NCBI RefSeq assembly: GCF_013140855.1
Contig: NZ_JABBPG010000001.1
Span: 372,001-436,000, forward strand
Origin: Pseudoalteromonas caenipelagi
GTDB lineage: Bacteria > Pseudomonadota > Gammaproteobacteria > Enterobacterales > Alteromonadaceae
Reading direction: 5' to 3'
DNA: 64,000 nucleotides
Position numbers and translations under genes: made by a program. The notes beneath the pieces are model-generated. The model was not told the origin of the DNA. It ran no database searches and saw only the letters and a list, made by a program, of their open reading frames with translations. Below, piece by piece: positions 53,533 to 63,255 of the stretch. How positions within the stretch are numbered: the stretch's first letter is position 1; each line of letters starts with the position of its first letter.

Positions 53533-54774
53533 TTATTTTGTATAAGCGCGAGGAAGTTTAGAGTCCGTTGTATAACGTTCACGAAGCATGTCGTGACGAG
53601 ACTCAGTGCTCACCTGTTCACCATTGATCCACACTTTTTCTATATGAGTACTTAACTCAAATGGATCGGCGCTCCAAAGGACTAGATCAGCACGTTGGCC
53701 GACCGCGATTTTACCACCATCAATTTCGAATGCTTCAGCAACATTGCTGGTAACAGCTTTAATAGCACTATCAAAACTCATCCCATTTGATACGGCAATA
53801 CCCGCATCATAGCGAAGTTGATAAACATTATGACTGCCATCGCCGAACACTGATAGCAACACCTTAACACCCGCCTTTTCTAACTTACCAGCATTTTCCA
53901 AACTGGCATGTATTGCATCAAAATCAGTCGGAAGATTCGATACGCCACTCACTATCACAGGGATCTCAGCTTGTGCGAGCTTATCGGCAACTAGCACCGC
54001 ATCAGATCCACCACGAATGATTACGTCTAAAGAAAACTGTTGTTTCAGCTTGATCACCTGCACGATATCAGCAGCACGATTAACATCAATAACTAACGGC
54101 ATTTTCGCTTCTAGCAATTGCGTTAATACACGCTCTTCACCAGACGGCTTGTCTTCTTCTTTGTCGTCTTTTTTATCTTTTTGCTTTTTAAGCTTAACTT
54201 GCTGACCTTCAAGCTTTTCAATTAGCTGCTGAAAAGACAACGCTCGTGACCCTTTACTTTTAGCACCTAAGTCAATTACTAACGCTGTATGTTTATCAGT
54301 GACACTATCAAAACCGCCGCTTAAGTCAGCTGTAAATGCAAGCCCTGAGTAAACACCATCATAATTAATAGGTGATACTACATTTTGTGTGATCCCGCCT
54401 TTTCGTGCATAGGCAATCAAAGAGGAGCGTGGATTAAATGCATAACTAGGGTCAAAATCTAGTCCAGCTTTTTCGTCTGATGCATCACGCGAACGTGCCA
54501 CAGCCCCTACTTCAACAAGGCCTAATTGGTTCATTGAGCCAATGAAACCAGGGGTTAAAACCATTCCTTCACCACTTACAGTTACGTCTGCGTCAACGCT
54601 CTGTGGATTTATAGCTTTGATTTTTCCATCTTCAATTACAACTGTTGCATTATTTAAGGTTCCCTGCTCTGTTGCAGTATGAACCGTTGCGCCTGTAATA
54701 GCCGTAATTTGTGCAAAGGCAGCTGAACTTGAAAGCAGCGCACCAGTGATAATAGATAACTTTAATTTAGTCAT
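53533..54774 (-). CDS. Amidohydrolase-family secreted protein lacking metal ligands
   Basis: 413 residues with a signal peptide (LSIITGALLSSSAAFAQ). The frame fold is that of imidazolonepropionase-like amidohydrolases: VVIEDGKIKAINPQS and, at the end, VGQRADLVLWSADPFELST. But the place of the metal motif H-x-H after the L-T-P-G-F-I strand reads GSMNQLG, and no later H-based ligands are clear. A lysine-rich insert (KLKKQKDKKDDKEEDK) lies in the middle. Probably a non-catalytic partner of the next gene, which starts 12 bases before it. Confidence 0.85.
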   Translation of the reverse strand: MTKLKLSIITGALLSSSAAFAQITAITGATVHTATEQGTLNNATVVIEDGKIKAINPQSVDADVTVSGEGMVLTPGFIGSMNQLGLVEVGAVARSRDASDEKAGLDFDPSYAFNPRSSLIAYARKGGITQNVVSPINYDGVYSGLAFTADLSGGFDSVTDKHTALVIDLGAKSKGSRALSFQQLIEKLEGQQVKLKKQKDKKDDKEEDKPSGEERVLTQLLEAKMPLVIDVNRAADIVQVIKLKQQFSLDVIIRGGSDAVLVADKLAQAEIPVIVSGVSNLPTDFDAIHASLENAGKLEKAGVKVLLSVFGDGSHNVYQLRYDAGIAVSNGMSFDSAIKAVTSNVAEAFEIDGGKIAVGQRADLVLWSADPFELSTHIEKVWINGEQVSTESRHDMLRERYTTDSKLPRAYTK

Positions 54775-54786
54775 TGTGTGCGCTCC

Positions 54787-56169
54787 TTATTTTTGACCTA
54801 GCATGAAATCGCTAACTGCTTGATACTTTTCATCGTTACGGTCATATACTTTTGCACCGTCGATATATACATGCTCGGCTTTAGCGTACACGCTAAATGG
54901 GCTTTGGTTCCAAATAACGACATCAGCTTGTTTACCCGCCTCAATTGACCCTGTTTTGTCTGCAATACCCAAAGACTTAGCAGCATTATAGGTTATCCAT
55001 TGGATCGCATGCTCTTCAGATATATCAAAGCCTTTTTGATTTGCGTTGTACATCACCTTACCAGCTTCTTGATTCAGGCGCTGAATCGTAGTGTCTGAGT
55101 CAGAGTGAATGATTGCACATGAGTTTTTAACGGCATCAACGATGGCTACATTTTCATGAACCATGTCATAGGCTTCCATTTTAAAGCCCCACCAATCTGG
55201 CCAAAGAGCCGCACAGTTTCCATTTTCGGCCAATAAGTCAGCCACTTTATATGCTTCAATACCATGGTGGAATGTTCCAGAGTGATAATTAAACTCTTTA
55301 CCTAGGTCAATCATCATGGCCATTTCTTCGGCTTTATAACAATGGTTATGGATTAATATTTCACCGTCAAGCACACCACGTAACGTATCTAGTTTAATAT
55401 CACGCTTTGGTGCATCAGGGTTCATACCTGCTGCATATTCTTGCTCATAGCGCTCCCAAGCTCGCTTGTACTCAGAGGCTTCTATCCAAGCTTCACGATA
55501 ACCCGCCATATTACCCATACGAGTATAAGGCGCGACGCCTTTACTTCCGTATACACGTTTAGGGTTTTCACCACAAGCCATCTTCAAACCATATGGTGCC
55601 TCAGGAAATTTCATCGCTTGCATGGTGTGTGCAGGAACATTTTTCAATGTCACACTACGACCGCCAAACAGGTTTGCCGAGCCGGGTAAAATCTGTAACG
55701 TAGTAATACCGCCTTCACGTGCACGGTTAAAACCTGGATCCTGTGGCCATACAGAGTGTTCAACCCACACTTGCGATGTATTGGGGTTTACCATTTCATT
55801 ACCATCAGAATGAGATTCTACTGATGGGCTAGGATAAGCACCTAAATGTGAGTGCACATCGATAATACCAGGCGTTACCCATTTACCTTTTGCATCAACA
55901 GTGGTTTGTGCTTCTACGTTCAAATCAACACCAACTTGACTGATTTTACCATCTACTAGGTATACATCAGCGTTATCTATACGCTCACCCGTACCTGTTA
56001 ATACCGTAGCGTTGGTAATCAGTGTTGTGTTCGAAGGTAATGGTTGATAAGTACTAGGATAAGGATTCTTTTCAATCGTCACTTTTTCTTTTTGCGGACC
56101 AGTATCTTGACAGCCCGCGAGCGCTGCACTCAATGCTAGCACCAAAATGGAAGGAGCAAATTTTTGCAT
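54787..56169 (-). CDS. Amidohydrolase lipoprotein (imidazolonepropionase-like)
   Basis: 460 residues. Lipobox LAGC at about 17-20 marks a lipoprotein. Metal site present: GIIDVHSHLGAYPSP (H-x-H), LIHNHCYKAEEM, TFHHGIEAYKVADLL, and IIHSDSDTTIQRL (Asp). C-terminal AGKQADVVIWNQSPF. It should hydrolyse a cyclic amide or peptide-like bond in the periplasm. First gene of a two-gene unit with the ligand-less paralogue. Confidence 0.92.
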   Translation of the reverse strand: MQKFAPSILVLALSAALAGCQDTGPQKEKVTIEKNPYPSTYQPLPSNTTLITNATVLTGTGERIDNADVYLVDGKISQVGVDLNVEAQTTVDAKGKWVTPGIIDVHSHLGAYPSPSVESHSDGNEMVNPNTSQVWVEHSVWPQDPGFNRAREGGITTLQILPGSANLFGGRSVTLKNVPAHTMQAMKFPEAPYGLKMACGENPKRVYGSKGVAPYTRMGNMAGYREAWIEASEYKRAWERYEQEYAAGMNPDAPKRDIKLDTLRGVLDGEILIHNHCYKAEEMAMMIDLGKEFNYHSGTFHHGIEAYKVADLLAENGNCAALWPDWWGFKMEAYDMVHENVAIVDAVKNSCAIIHSDSDTTIQRLNQEAGKVMYNANQKGFDISEEHAIQWITYNAAKSLGIADKTGSIEAGKQADVVIWNQSPFSVYAKAEHVYIDGAKVYDRNDEKYQAVSDFMLGQK

Positions 56170-56294
56170 TGTTTTATCTCTATTTGTTTTTATTTCTCAA
56201 TAACTGTAGCGAAACTCAAGTGAAAATGCGAAACAAATACCTCCAAACGCATTTATTCGCGATGAATTTCTTATTTTACAATTCACTTTAAAAC

Positions 56295-57089
56295 TTAACG
56301 AGCAATATAGTCTTGATATAGCTTAGCAAGCGCAGCGTCTATGTCTAACTTTGCATCTCGTTTCATTAGTTGCTCGGTAGCTCTGGCAACAAAATCTGAG
56401 TTTTGCTTGTGCTGCTTGGCAAAGCCCTGAATTTTAGTTTTGGCGGCGTCAAGAGTCTGAGGCATACTATACCTATGCTTGTATTGACTTAATGCTTTGT
56501 CAAAATCACCATCACATTCTTTGACCAACAAATCGTAAAACTTGCTTTTATTCACACCACAATTTTCGAAACAATATGCCATAGCCGCATCAAAACTAGG
56601 AAACTCATGCTCTGCTACAATAAAGCTCTGCTTAGCGTGTGGTTTGTCAAACTCAGCTTCGTCACTTTCTAACAAAAATGGGATAAACTCTAAACGCTGT
56701 GCGGCCTCCTTTCCAAGTGCCATGCCTGCACTAATGCTATGCGCAAACTCTGGGCTCATTTCATCAAGCTCTGATTCATGCCACATATAATGTACTTTCA
56801 GCGCTTTTGCATATTTGTTAGAAAGTTTAGCCTTTAACTTTTTAACCCGCGCGTCTAAGCTCAATACCCGCTCATTATGTAACAATGCAAAACACTCATA
56901 GCACGATGGAACAGTGATAAAATCGGCTTGCTCGTCAAACTCAAGGACAAGCTCTGCATGCTCTAGTGGTGGGCAAAAGTCTACATCTGTAGCTTCACAG
57001 CCACAGTAATAGCAAAGTTTTGCATGCTCAACTTGTTTGGCTATGCCTTGCTTATAATATTTTTTTAGCGTCGCTTTGTAAGTTTTCAT
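56295..57089 (-). CDS. Zinc-site protein of unknown function (HNH-like N-terminus)
   Basis: 264 residues. The first 70 hold CYYCGCEATDVDFCPPLEH and PSCYECFALLHN, a C-x2-C ... C-x2-C pattern like the zinc frame of HNH nucleases, with DFCPPL in place of D-H-x-x-P. The remainder is helical and acidic-basic mixed. Whether the nuclease site is functional is doubtful because the usual catalytic His is not clear. No signal peptide. Confidence 0.75.
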   Translation of the reverse strand: MKTYKATLKKYYKQGIAKQVEHAKLCYYCGCEATDVDFCPPLEHAELVLEFDEQADFITVPSCYECFALLHNERVLSLDARVKKLKAKLSNKYAKALKVHYMWHESELDEMSPEFAHSISAGMALGKEAAQRLEFIPFLLESDEAEFDKPHAKQSFIVAEHEFPSFDAAMAYCFENCGVNKSKFYDLLVKECDGDFDKALSQYKHRYSMPQTLDAAKTKIQGFAKQHKQNSDFVARATEQLMKRDAKLDIDAALAKLYQDYIAR

Positions 57090-57359
57090 TACACTCTCAT
57101 CATTTGGTAACTAAAAACCATTTATTTGAAAACCAGCATTTACACTCATGAAAACGAAATGTAAAAGTAAAAAAAATCATAAAATAAAAAACTAAAGTTG
57201 TGTCTAAATACACATATATTTTCGTTATTAATCAGTGCATTAAATATTATCAGTTACATCCAAATACTTGCTTACATTCTCACATCATTGCTTTACAGCA
57301 TCTTTCACTGAGTCAGTCATAATTAACTCGAACCCAAACTAAACCCGTGGAGAAACATC

Positions 57360-57719
57360 ATGAAAAAGCTAACTACTTTTTGTGCATCAGCAACACTTTT
57401 AGCTGGCCTGTTGGCTGGTACAGCAAATGCAGAACAATTTGTTGCAGCAGACAACACTATCGAAACTGAGTTATGCATGGCCATTACAGAAAATGATTCA
57501 TTCAATTTACGCAAAACAATGAAAGCGCACCGTATTGGACTAAGAGTTATGCAAAATGAACTGACTTGTAACAACATGTCTGCTGATAAATTTATTGCTG
57601 TACATGGCTTTGACAACTCTGCGCATTCACTCAATGTCGATTTGAACACCGAAACGCACATTAAAGACCTAAGTGCCCGCCACGAAATAGGTAAAACAAT
57701 CGTTGTGTCAGGCTCTTAA
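57360..57719 (+). CDS. DUF3718 secreted protein
   Basis: 119 residues with a signal peptide ending TANA. The mature part carries ETELCMAITENDSFNLRKTM and CNNMSADKFIAVHGF, features of DUF3718, a family found mainly in Alteromonadales. Two conserved cysteines could form a disulphide. Function unknown. GGAG lies eight bases before the ATG. Confidence 0.85.
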   Translation: MKKLTTFCASATLLAGLLAGTANAEQFVAADNTIETELCMAITENDSFNLRKTMKAHRIGLRVMQNELTCNNMSADKFIAVHGFDNSAHSLNVDLNTETHIKDLSARHEIGKTIVVSGS

Positions 57720-57740
57720 GTTATGAAAAAACAATATTCG

Positions 57741-57779
57741 ATATAGTACGCAATATATTTTTGCGTACTATATTCTTTT
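57741..57779 (+). terminator. Terminator between the convergent DUF3718 and DUF445 genes
   Basis: Arms ATATAGTACGCAA and TTGCGTACTATAT with a seven-base loop, followed by TCTTTT. Usable from both sides, as it ends where the DUF445 stop begins. Confidence 0.82.
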
Positions 57780-58473
57780 AACCTATCAAGTGGGCAATTA
57801 AACCAAACAGTCCACCAAAAACTCCCCCCCATACAACTAACCACCCTAAGTGCGCGCGGATCATGTTTTGTACAATTTCTTTAACCATATCTGGGGTCAA
57901 TTCTTCAAGCCTGTGCTCAACTGCATTTTCAATCGTTGTAAACACCATTTCGGCACTATGCCCACTGCTTAATTCATCGCTCATTAGCTGCTTAAACTTT
58001 TCTTCTTCTGTTATATCTATCAGTGCATCTTGCATCTTTTCAACAAACGACTCTTTCATTGGTTGTAACGCTTCATTACCGCCAAACATCGCTAGCATAG
58101 GGCCAAATTGCGATGTTTCTATCACTTGTAGCAATTTGTCAAATGCGGGGCTTAAGTCTACTTTTTTAATTACTGGCGTTAAGTCCATAGAGTTTTGCTG
58201 TTTTTCAAGCAACATTGACACTTTTTCTTGACTAAAAAACTCTTCCAAAATTAATACACTGATTGATTCTTTAAACTGCTTGAACTTGAGTTTTATAACG
58301 CCTGAACCATATAAAAATGGCACTTTTTCAAACAACATATGAATCGCCAGTAAATTTGTCATTGCACCTGATAACGCGAATATGCCGATAGAAAAGACTA
58401 TTGGCAATTGCATAAAATAGCCAATAAGGACAGCTAATAGCGCCAATGTATTAGTAACATAGCTTTTATTCAC
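57778..58473 (-). CDS. DUF445 family membrane protein
   Basis: 231 residues. Start set at the GTG at 58473, five bases after a perfect AGGAGG; earlier frame starts would put AGGAGG inside the gene. Hydrophobic ends (TLALLAVLIGYFMQLPIVFS; WLVVWGGVFGGLFGLIAHLI) flank a helical middle. The ALSGAMTNLLAIHMLFEKVP motif is the DUF445 (YheB-like) signature. Function unknown. Confidence 0.87.
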   Translation of the reverse strand: MNKSYVTNTLALLAVLIGYFMQLPIVFSIGIFALSGAMTNLLAIHMLFEKVPFLYGSGVIKLKFKQFKESISVLILEEFFSQEKVSMLLEKQQNSMDLTPVIKKVDLSPAFDKLLQVIETSQFGPMLAMFGGNEALQPMKESFVEKMQDALIDITEEEKFKQLMSDELSSGHSAEMVFTTIENAVEHRLEELTPDMVKEIVQNMIRAHLGWLVVWGGVFGGLFGLIAHLIG

Positions 58474-58649
58474 TACAACCTCCTGATTTACAAACCGATG
58501 CATTCTATACACTATTTTCGACAAAATATAGCGCTGATAAAAGCCATCTATATTAGGTTTTAAGCAAAAAACCACTTTTGTCCTCCCTCAATGCCATTGA
58601 TCCGCTATATTTAAACTTCAAGGCGGTCTATTTGTTTAAGGTGACCCTA

Positions 58650-59504
58650 ATGTGGAATGTCGTTAATCAACAAATATCTGAAGTATTACATCAGCCCTTT
58701 GTTGTAACACACAAAGAACAGCTTAGAAGTTGTGACAATGAGAAGCACTTTCATATTACCAATGGTGAACAGCACTACTTGGTTAAAGTAGATATATTAA
58801 GCGCACTTGAACGTTTTGAGGCTGAAGCCAAAGCCAGAGACTTACTCATTAGAGACAGTGATTTTTTAGTTGCTGATACCATAACCATTGGTACCACAAT
58901 TGAATTCAGCTTTATTGTACTAGAGATGCTCCCCAGAGCCCAAACTCAAGAAAACTGGCATGATTGCGCACTACAATTGGCAAAGATGCATAACCGCTTT
59001 GAACAGGAAATGTTTGGTCTAGAGGAAGATAGCTATATGCATCGGCTAGTTCAACCTAATCAATGGCATCGCAAGTGGGAAACGTTTTTCGCTGAGGAGC
59101 GAATAGGCTGGCAGCTTCAGCTGCTAAAAGAAAAAGGAGTCGAATTAGTCAATATCGATGACTTTGTGATAACCATTAAGTCCCTGCTTGCCCACAACAC
59201 TAAACCTTCTCTTTTACATGGCCATTTTTGGAAAGGCAATATCTTTTTCAGCGAAGGAAAAACATGCTTAGACAATCCTGCTTGTTATTATGGCGATAGA
59301 GAAGTTGATATCGCAATGAGTGAACTTTTCGCTCCCCTCCCAAAAGAGTTTTATAGTGCTTATAACAAACAATTTGCGCTGCAACCAGGCTATGATATTC
59401 GCAAATCTGTTTACCAATTATATCCACTACTTTTGCACGCAAATTTATACGCGGGTGACTATCTCAACCAAGCACAGAAAAGAGTGAACGAGATCTTAAA
59501 ATAG
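58650..59504 (+). CDS. Fructosamine-kinase-family protein with altered catalytic residues
   Basis: 284 residues. Start at ATG 58650 with AAGGTGA upstream; a longer frame lacks a ribosome site. The fold is that of ketosamine-3-kinases (E. coli YniA): HYLVKVDIL, VLEMLPRA, QLAKMHNRF, PACYYGDREVDIAMSELF. But the catalytic H-G-D-x-W reads LLHGHFWKGNIFF, with Asp changed to His. The metal-binding D before P-A-C-Y-Y-G is Asn (LDNPACYYG). Kinase activity is therefore doubtful. Confidence 0.85.
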   Translation: MWNVVNQQISEVLHQPFVVTHKEQLRSCDNEKHFHITNGEQHYLVKVDILSALERFEAEAKARDLLIRDSDFLVADTITIGTTIEFSFIVLEMLPRAQTQENWHDCALQLAKMHNRFEQEMFGLEEDSYMHRLVQPNQWHRKWETFFAEERIGWQLQLLKEKGVELVNIDDFVITIKSLLAHNTKPSLLHGHFWKGNIFFSEGKTCLDNPACYYGDREVDIAMSELFAPLPKEFYSAYNKQFALQPGYDIRKSVYQLYPLLLHANLYAGDYLNQAQKRVNEILK

Positions 59505-59589
59505 CCGCAATAAAGCGCCCACAATTGCATTTAATGCTATAATTAAGCAAGTGCAATGGCTATAGGCAATCGCCTGTTTGGAGAGCTGA

Positions 59590-59793
59590 ATGAAAGCGCT
59601 GTATGATCAAAGAATAACATGCCCACACTGTGGTCATCACGTTTACGTAAGCCTTGACGCAAGTGATGGCGATCAAGACTTTTATGAAGATTGTGCAGCA
59701 TGTTGTAACCCAATTCACTGCAACATGCATATCGATCAATCTAACAATAAACTTGAGTTACACATTGACAGTGACGATGAACAAGTTTTTTAA
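59590..59793 (+). CDS. CPxCG-motif cysteine-rich protein
   Basis: 67 residues. ITCPHCGHHVYVSLDASDGD gives the C-P-x-C-G zinc knuckle; a second pair lies in DCAACCNPIHC. Very acidic C-terminus. Family found next to housekeeping genes in gammaproteobacteria; function unknown. GGAG at seven bases before the ATG. Confidence 0.9.
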   Translation: MKALYDQRITCPHCGHHVYVSLDASDGDQDFYEDCAACCNPIHCNMHIDQSNNKLELHIDSDDEQVF

Positions 59794-59847
59794 CGCACAA
59801 GCTTTGTCGTGTTACTAGAACGTGTTGGTCTTTGTTATGAGTTTTTG

Positions 59848-59946
59848 CAGCAGTCATTCGGGTATTTTGACAAGGCAGAGCCTGCTCCGCATAGTTATTC
59901 TACGTACGCAAGGTAATAACGTAGAGCAATGCCCGAATGGCACTGC
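59848..59946. repeat. Long imperfect hairpin (possible dispersed palindromic element)
   Basis: Outer arms GCAGCAGTCATTCGGGTATT and AATGCCCGAATGGCACTGC. Inner parts TTATT / AATAA and GCTC / GAGC also pair. About 99 bases, non-coding. The size and nested pairing fit a small dispersed repeat of the kind found many times in these genomes. Confidence 0.5.
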
Positions 59947-60010
59947 CTAAAGGCTCAAAGTAAAGTTCATACCTAAAATACTAACACACCCTAGGCAACG
60001 CTTCTTGTTA

Positions 60011-60655
60011 TCAATTTAAATCACTTAGCCGGTTTTGTTTACGTAAGTAGTTTTCTACTGTATTTACAATCGTATAGGTTTGTTGATCAACCTCAATATT
60101 AACAAAATCACCATTGCGTACACGGCCTATGTTAGTAATGTTTAATGTTTCTGGTATTAGATGCAACCAAAAACCATGTTCATCAATTTCTCCGACCGTT
60201 AGGCTCGCCCCGTTCACACAGATGAATCCTTTATATAAGATAAATTTAAGCCACTGAGACGGCACCCTGAGATAGATTTTACAGTTATCTTCTTCATTAA
60301 CAACGTGCTGCGCTTGAGCTGTACAGTGAATGTGGCCAGATACGATATGCCCACCCAATTCAGTGCCAAACGTAACCGAGCGTTCGTAATTAACCTGTGC
60401 CCCTCTAGACAACTCACTTAGATTTGTCAGCTTCAACGTTTCGTCAATTACATCAAAATAGACTTGGCCAACTACATCATGTGGATTCAACTCATACGCA
60501 GCGACCGTTAAACAACAGCCATTTATCGCGATACTAGCGCCAATGTTTAAGTGGGTTAAGTACTCTGTTCCAACTGATACGCCTAACCTTAATACACCAT
60601 CTCTATGGTTTGCACTTATTACTGTTGCTTGCGTTTGCACAATACCAGTAAACAT
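60011..60655 (-). CDS. ribE: Riboflavin synthase alpha chain
   Basis: 214 residues. Start at ATG 60655 (MFTGIVQTQATV), the invariant family start, with AAGGG upstream; an ATG ten codons earlier is rejected. Two lumazine-binding repeats, each with a conserved G-x-S/T turn: ASIAINGCCLTVAAYE, and GFICVNGASLTVGEID. Turns two lumazines into riboflavin. Divergent from the MATE pump gene, as in E. coli ribE-mdtK. Confidence 0.95.
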   Translation of the reverse strand: MFTGIVQTQATVISANHRDGVLRLGVSVGTEYLTHLNIGASIAINGCCLTVAAYELNPHDVVGQVYFDVIDETLKLTNLSELSRGAQVNYERSVTFGTELGGHIVSGHIHCTAQAQHVVNEEDNCKIYLRVPSQWLKFILYKGFICVNGASLTVGEIDEHGFWLHLIPETLNITNIGRVRNGDFVNIEVDQQTYTIVNTVENYLRKQNRLSDLN

Positions 60656-60817
60656 ACTTACCCTTGCCGAACAAAAATTTTTCACATGATACAGGATAAA
60701 TTACACCGCCTGAAGCTGGCATAGCAGGAACATACAGATAATTTTCCTACATTCACCGTCTTTACTCGCAAAGACTTACAACTAGAGGTTACAATTAGAT
60801 TTTTAGCTGGCGATCAC

Positions 60818-62170
60818 ATGAAGTTTAGTTACTGGGAAGGCAAGCGTCTTTTGCAACTTGCTACTCCCGTTTTTTTCGCTCAAATTACCTTAGTTTTAAT
60901 GTCAGTTGTTGACACCATGATGGCCGGCCAAGTCAGTGCCAATGACCTTGCAGCACTTTCAATTGCAACTGGTATTTGGAATCCGCTGATCTTTTCTTTA
61001 CAAGGCATTTTGCTAGCAATAACGGGCATTGTCGCACATTGTCACGGTGCAAAAGATTTAACAAGTATCAAATCGCACTTTCAACAAGGTATGTATTTGG
61101 CCTTGATATTAGCTGCTATCAGCTTATTGCTCGCTCAATTAACACCTTTGGTTTTTTCAAGACTAGGCACCAGTACACAAATAACTGATTTATCGCAGCA
61201 ATATATTGATTTTGTAAAATGGGGAGTGCTGGGCTTTTTAGTCTTTTCAATCTATCGGAATGTGACCGAGGGAGTCGGCTTAACTAAACCCGCATTTTAT
61301 ATCAGCCTAATTGGTCTTGCCGTAAACGTTGTGGCTAACTACATCTTTATCTACGGAAAGTTAGGCATGCCAGCTTATGGCAGTGCTGGGTGTGGGTTGG
61401 CAACCACATTGGTTTTTTGGGCAATGGCCCTAGCCCAGTGGTTATACTGCAAGCGTAGCGAGACCATGCGAGCGTTGTTTTTGTTATCGTCGTTTGCCAA
61501 GCCAAATTTATCAGCAATCTGCTACATCGCCAAATTAGGGCTGCCGATTTGCTTAGCCACATTATTTGAAGTCACCTTATTTGCCTGCATTCCGCTATTT
61601 ATCGCCGATTTAGGAGCGGTTGCAGTATCTGGACACCAAATAGCAGCAAGCGTAACAACCGTTTTGTTTATGATGCCTTTAAGTCTTTCAATGGCAATCG
61701 CCATCCGAATTGGTAACCTATCAGGCCAACAAGCAAATAAGCAGCTTAAAACAGCGATATTTACCAGTTTTTGTCTAGCTACATTCATAGCTTTATTTGT
61801 TGCTTTACTAACCTTTATTGGCCGAAATAGTATCGTTTGGCTGTACACTAATAACGAGCAGGTAGCGCTACTTGCGTCAGGTATAATTGTGCTAGCGTGT
61901 ATTTATCAGCTTCCAGATGCACTTCAGGTAGCGGCTAACGGTGTACTAAGAGGGTTAAAGTACACGAAACCTATTTCGTATATTACGTTTGTTTCATATT
62001 GGGTTATAGGCTTCTCACTAGGCTACATTTTAGCCAAGACAGACCTAATAGCCCCTGCCATGGGTCCAAAAGGGTTTTGGATAGGTATTATCGTTGGCTT
62101 AAGTGCAGCTGCGGTAATGTTACTTTTAAGTGTGAGGTCTCGACTTGCGTCTATCTTATCTCGTTGTTAG
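60818..62170 (+). CDS. MATE family multidrug efflux pump (MdtK/NorM-like)
   Basis: 450 residues with twelve hydrophobic helices. Opening LLQLATPVFFAQITLVLMSV then DTMMAGQVSANDLAALSIA is the NorM signature; P-rich helix and IAASVTTVLFMMPLSLSMAI in the second half. Expels cationic drugs with Na+ or H+. Divergent from ribE; its end overlaps the DUF3080 start by 26 bases. Confidence 0.93.
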   Translation: MKFSYWEGKRLLQLATPVFFAQITLVLMSVVDTMMAGQVSANDLAALSIATGIWNPLIFSLQGILLAITGIVAHCHGAKDLTSIKSHFQQGMYLALILAAISLLLAQLTPLVFSRLGTSTQITDLSQQYIDFVKWGVLGFLVFSIYRNVTEGVGLTKPAFYISLIGLAVNVVANYIFIYGKLGMPAYGSAGCGLATTLVFWAMALAQWLYCKRSETMRALFLLSSFAKPNLSAICYIAKLGLPICLATLFEVTLFACIPLFIADLGAVAVSGHQIAASVTTVLFMMPLSLSMAIAIRIGNLSGQQANKQLKTAIFTSFCLATFIALFVALLTFIGRNSIVWLYTNNEQVALLASGIIVLACIYQLPDALQVAANGVLRGLKYTKPISYITFVSYWVIGFSLGYILAKTDLIAPAMGPKGFWIGIIVGLSAAAVMLLLSVRSRLASILSRC

Positions 62171-63158
62171 TTGCTTTGTTTTGCTTACGGGTTGTACACC
62201 TGCTCCAAGTGACATCTATGAAGAGTATCAACGGCGTTTAGAAAACGTTACGCTTAAAAATGGCATTTTAGATAATGCACTTACGCCACTTAAATTCAAA
62301 CATGTAAAAAAGCCAAAGTCGCAAGTTACACTCTCAGTTTTGGAGTTAACGCGCTTGGATCACTGTGCGCTGATGAACATCATCGCTGCCAATAATAATC
62401 AGCTTGGCAAAGTACGAGTACCAAGCGAGCAATTAAAATATGCGATTAACTTTATAGTTCACGCGCAGCACTGCTTGAACCATCCCGAAACAATCGATGA
62501 CACTGTAAAAGCAAAATTGGCAACTGCGCTCGAGGAGAAAAAAAGCCAGCTCACTAAATATTTTGAGCAAATGGTTTTTAATGAACGTGAGCTATCTAAA
62601 ATGTTACTATTAACCAGTCAAGAAATTGCTTTGGAAGATCATCAAGACCCCCTAACTAAAGCATTAGAAGCATTAACGACGCTTACTCATCTATACACAA
62701 AAATAGCCTTATCGGAGCCCGATTACAGCCAGCTGGAAGACCCTCAACTCATCACGGATGCATTGGCTACACTTAATAAAAACAACTCTGTATCTCGGCT
62801 CATTACATCGGCAAGAAAACAAATTTCATCAAATAATCTAACGACCCAATGGCTAAATACCATAGAGCCTTCAAAAACGTTTTGTCAGCAAAATAAGAAT
62901 AAGAAAAAAGCTCAGATTCTCAGCAACATATTTAACAAGTTTTATCTATCTCAATTGCAAGGTTACCAATCAAAGCTCACCAATATGCTGCGAGAAGTTT
63001 CTCCGTTGCTTTTTGTTTTATGGCGCTCCGAGCCACAATTAAGTCGCCGATTTAATGTTGAATCTAGCGACTCTTACTATCAGCAACTAAAACACAGTGC
63101 AGTACAGCACGTCACGTGGTGGCAAAAATTTTATAAAACGTGCAAAATCCAGCCTTAA
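62145..63158 (+). CDS. DUF3080 lipoprotein
   Basis: 337 residues from a TTG at 62145, seven bases after GAGG. Signal peptide with lipobox LLTGC at about 13-17. The body is helical: SDIYEEYQRRLENV, SVLELTRLDHCALMNIIAAN, HAQHCLNHPETI, RRFNVESSDSYYQQLKHS; these are DUF3080 features. Translationally coupled to the pump gene. Envelope protein of unknown role. Confidence 0.85.
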   Translation: MRLSYLVVSCFVLLTGCTPAPSDIYEEYQRRLENVTLKNGILDNALTPLKFKHVKKPKSQVTLSVLELTRLDHCALMNIIAANNNQLGKVRVPSEQLKYAINFIVHAQHCLNHPETIDDTVKAKLATALEEKKSQLTKYFEQMVFNERELSKMLLLTSQEIALEDHQDPLTKALEALTTLTHLYTKIALSEPDYSQLEDPQLITDALATLNKNNSVSRLITSARKQISSNNLTTQWLNTIEPSKTFCQQNKNKKKAQILSNIFNKFYLSQLQGYQSKLTNMLREVSPLLFVLWRSEPQLSRRFNVESSDSYYQQLKHSAVQHVTWWQKFYKTCKIQP

Positions 63159-63255
63159 TGAGCAAAAAAACTGCAAACAAACAAAAATTTAGCAAACTGG
63201 CTTGATCCAACTTGCAAGTCGCTATATATTAGCCGCCGTTGCTTTGCAACACAGT

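Noticed and set aside
60656..60817. FMN riboswitch before ribE
   Set aside because: The leader is too short and shows none of the conserved riboswitch helices.
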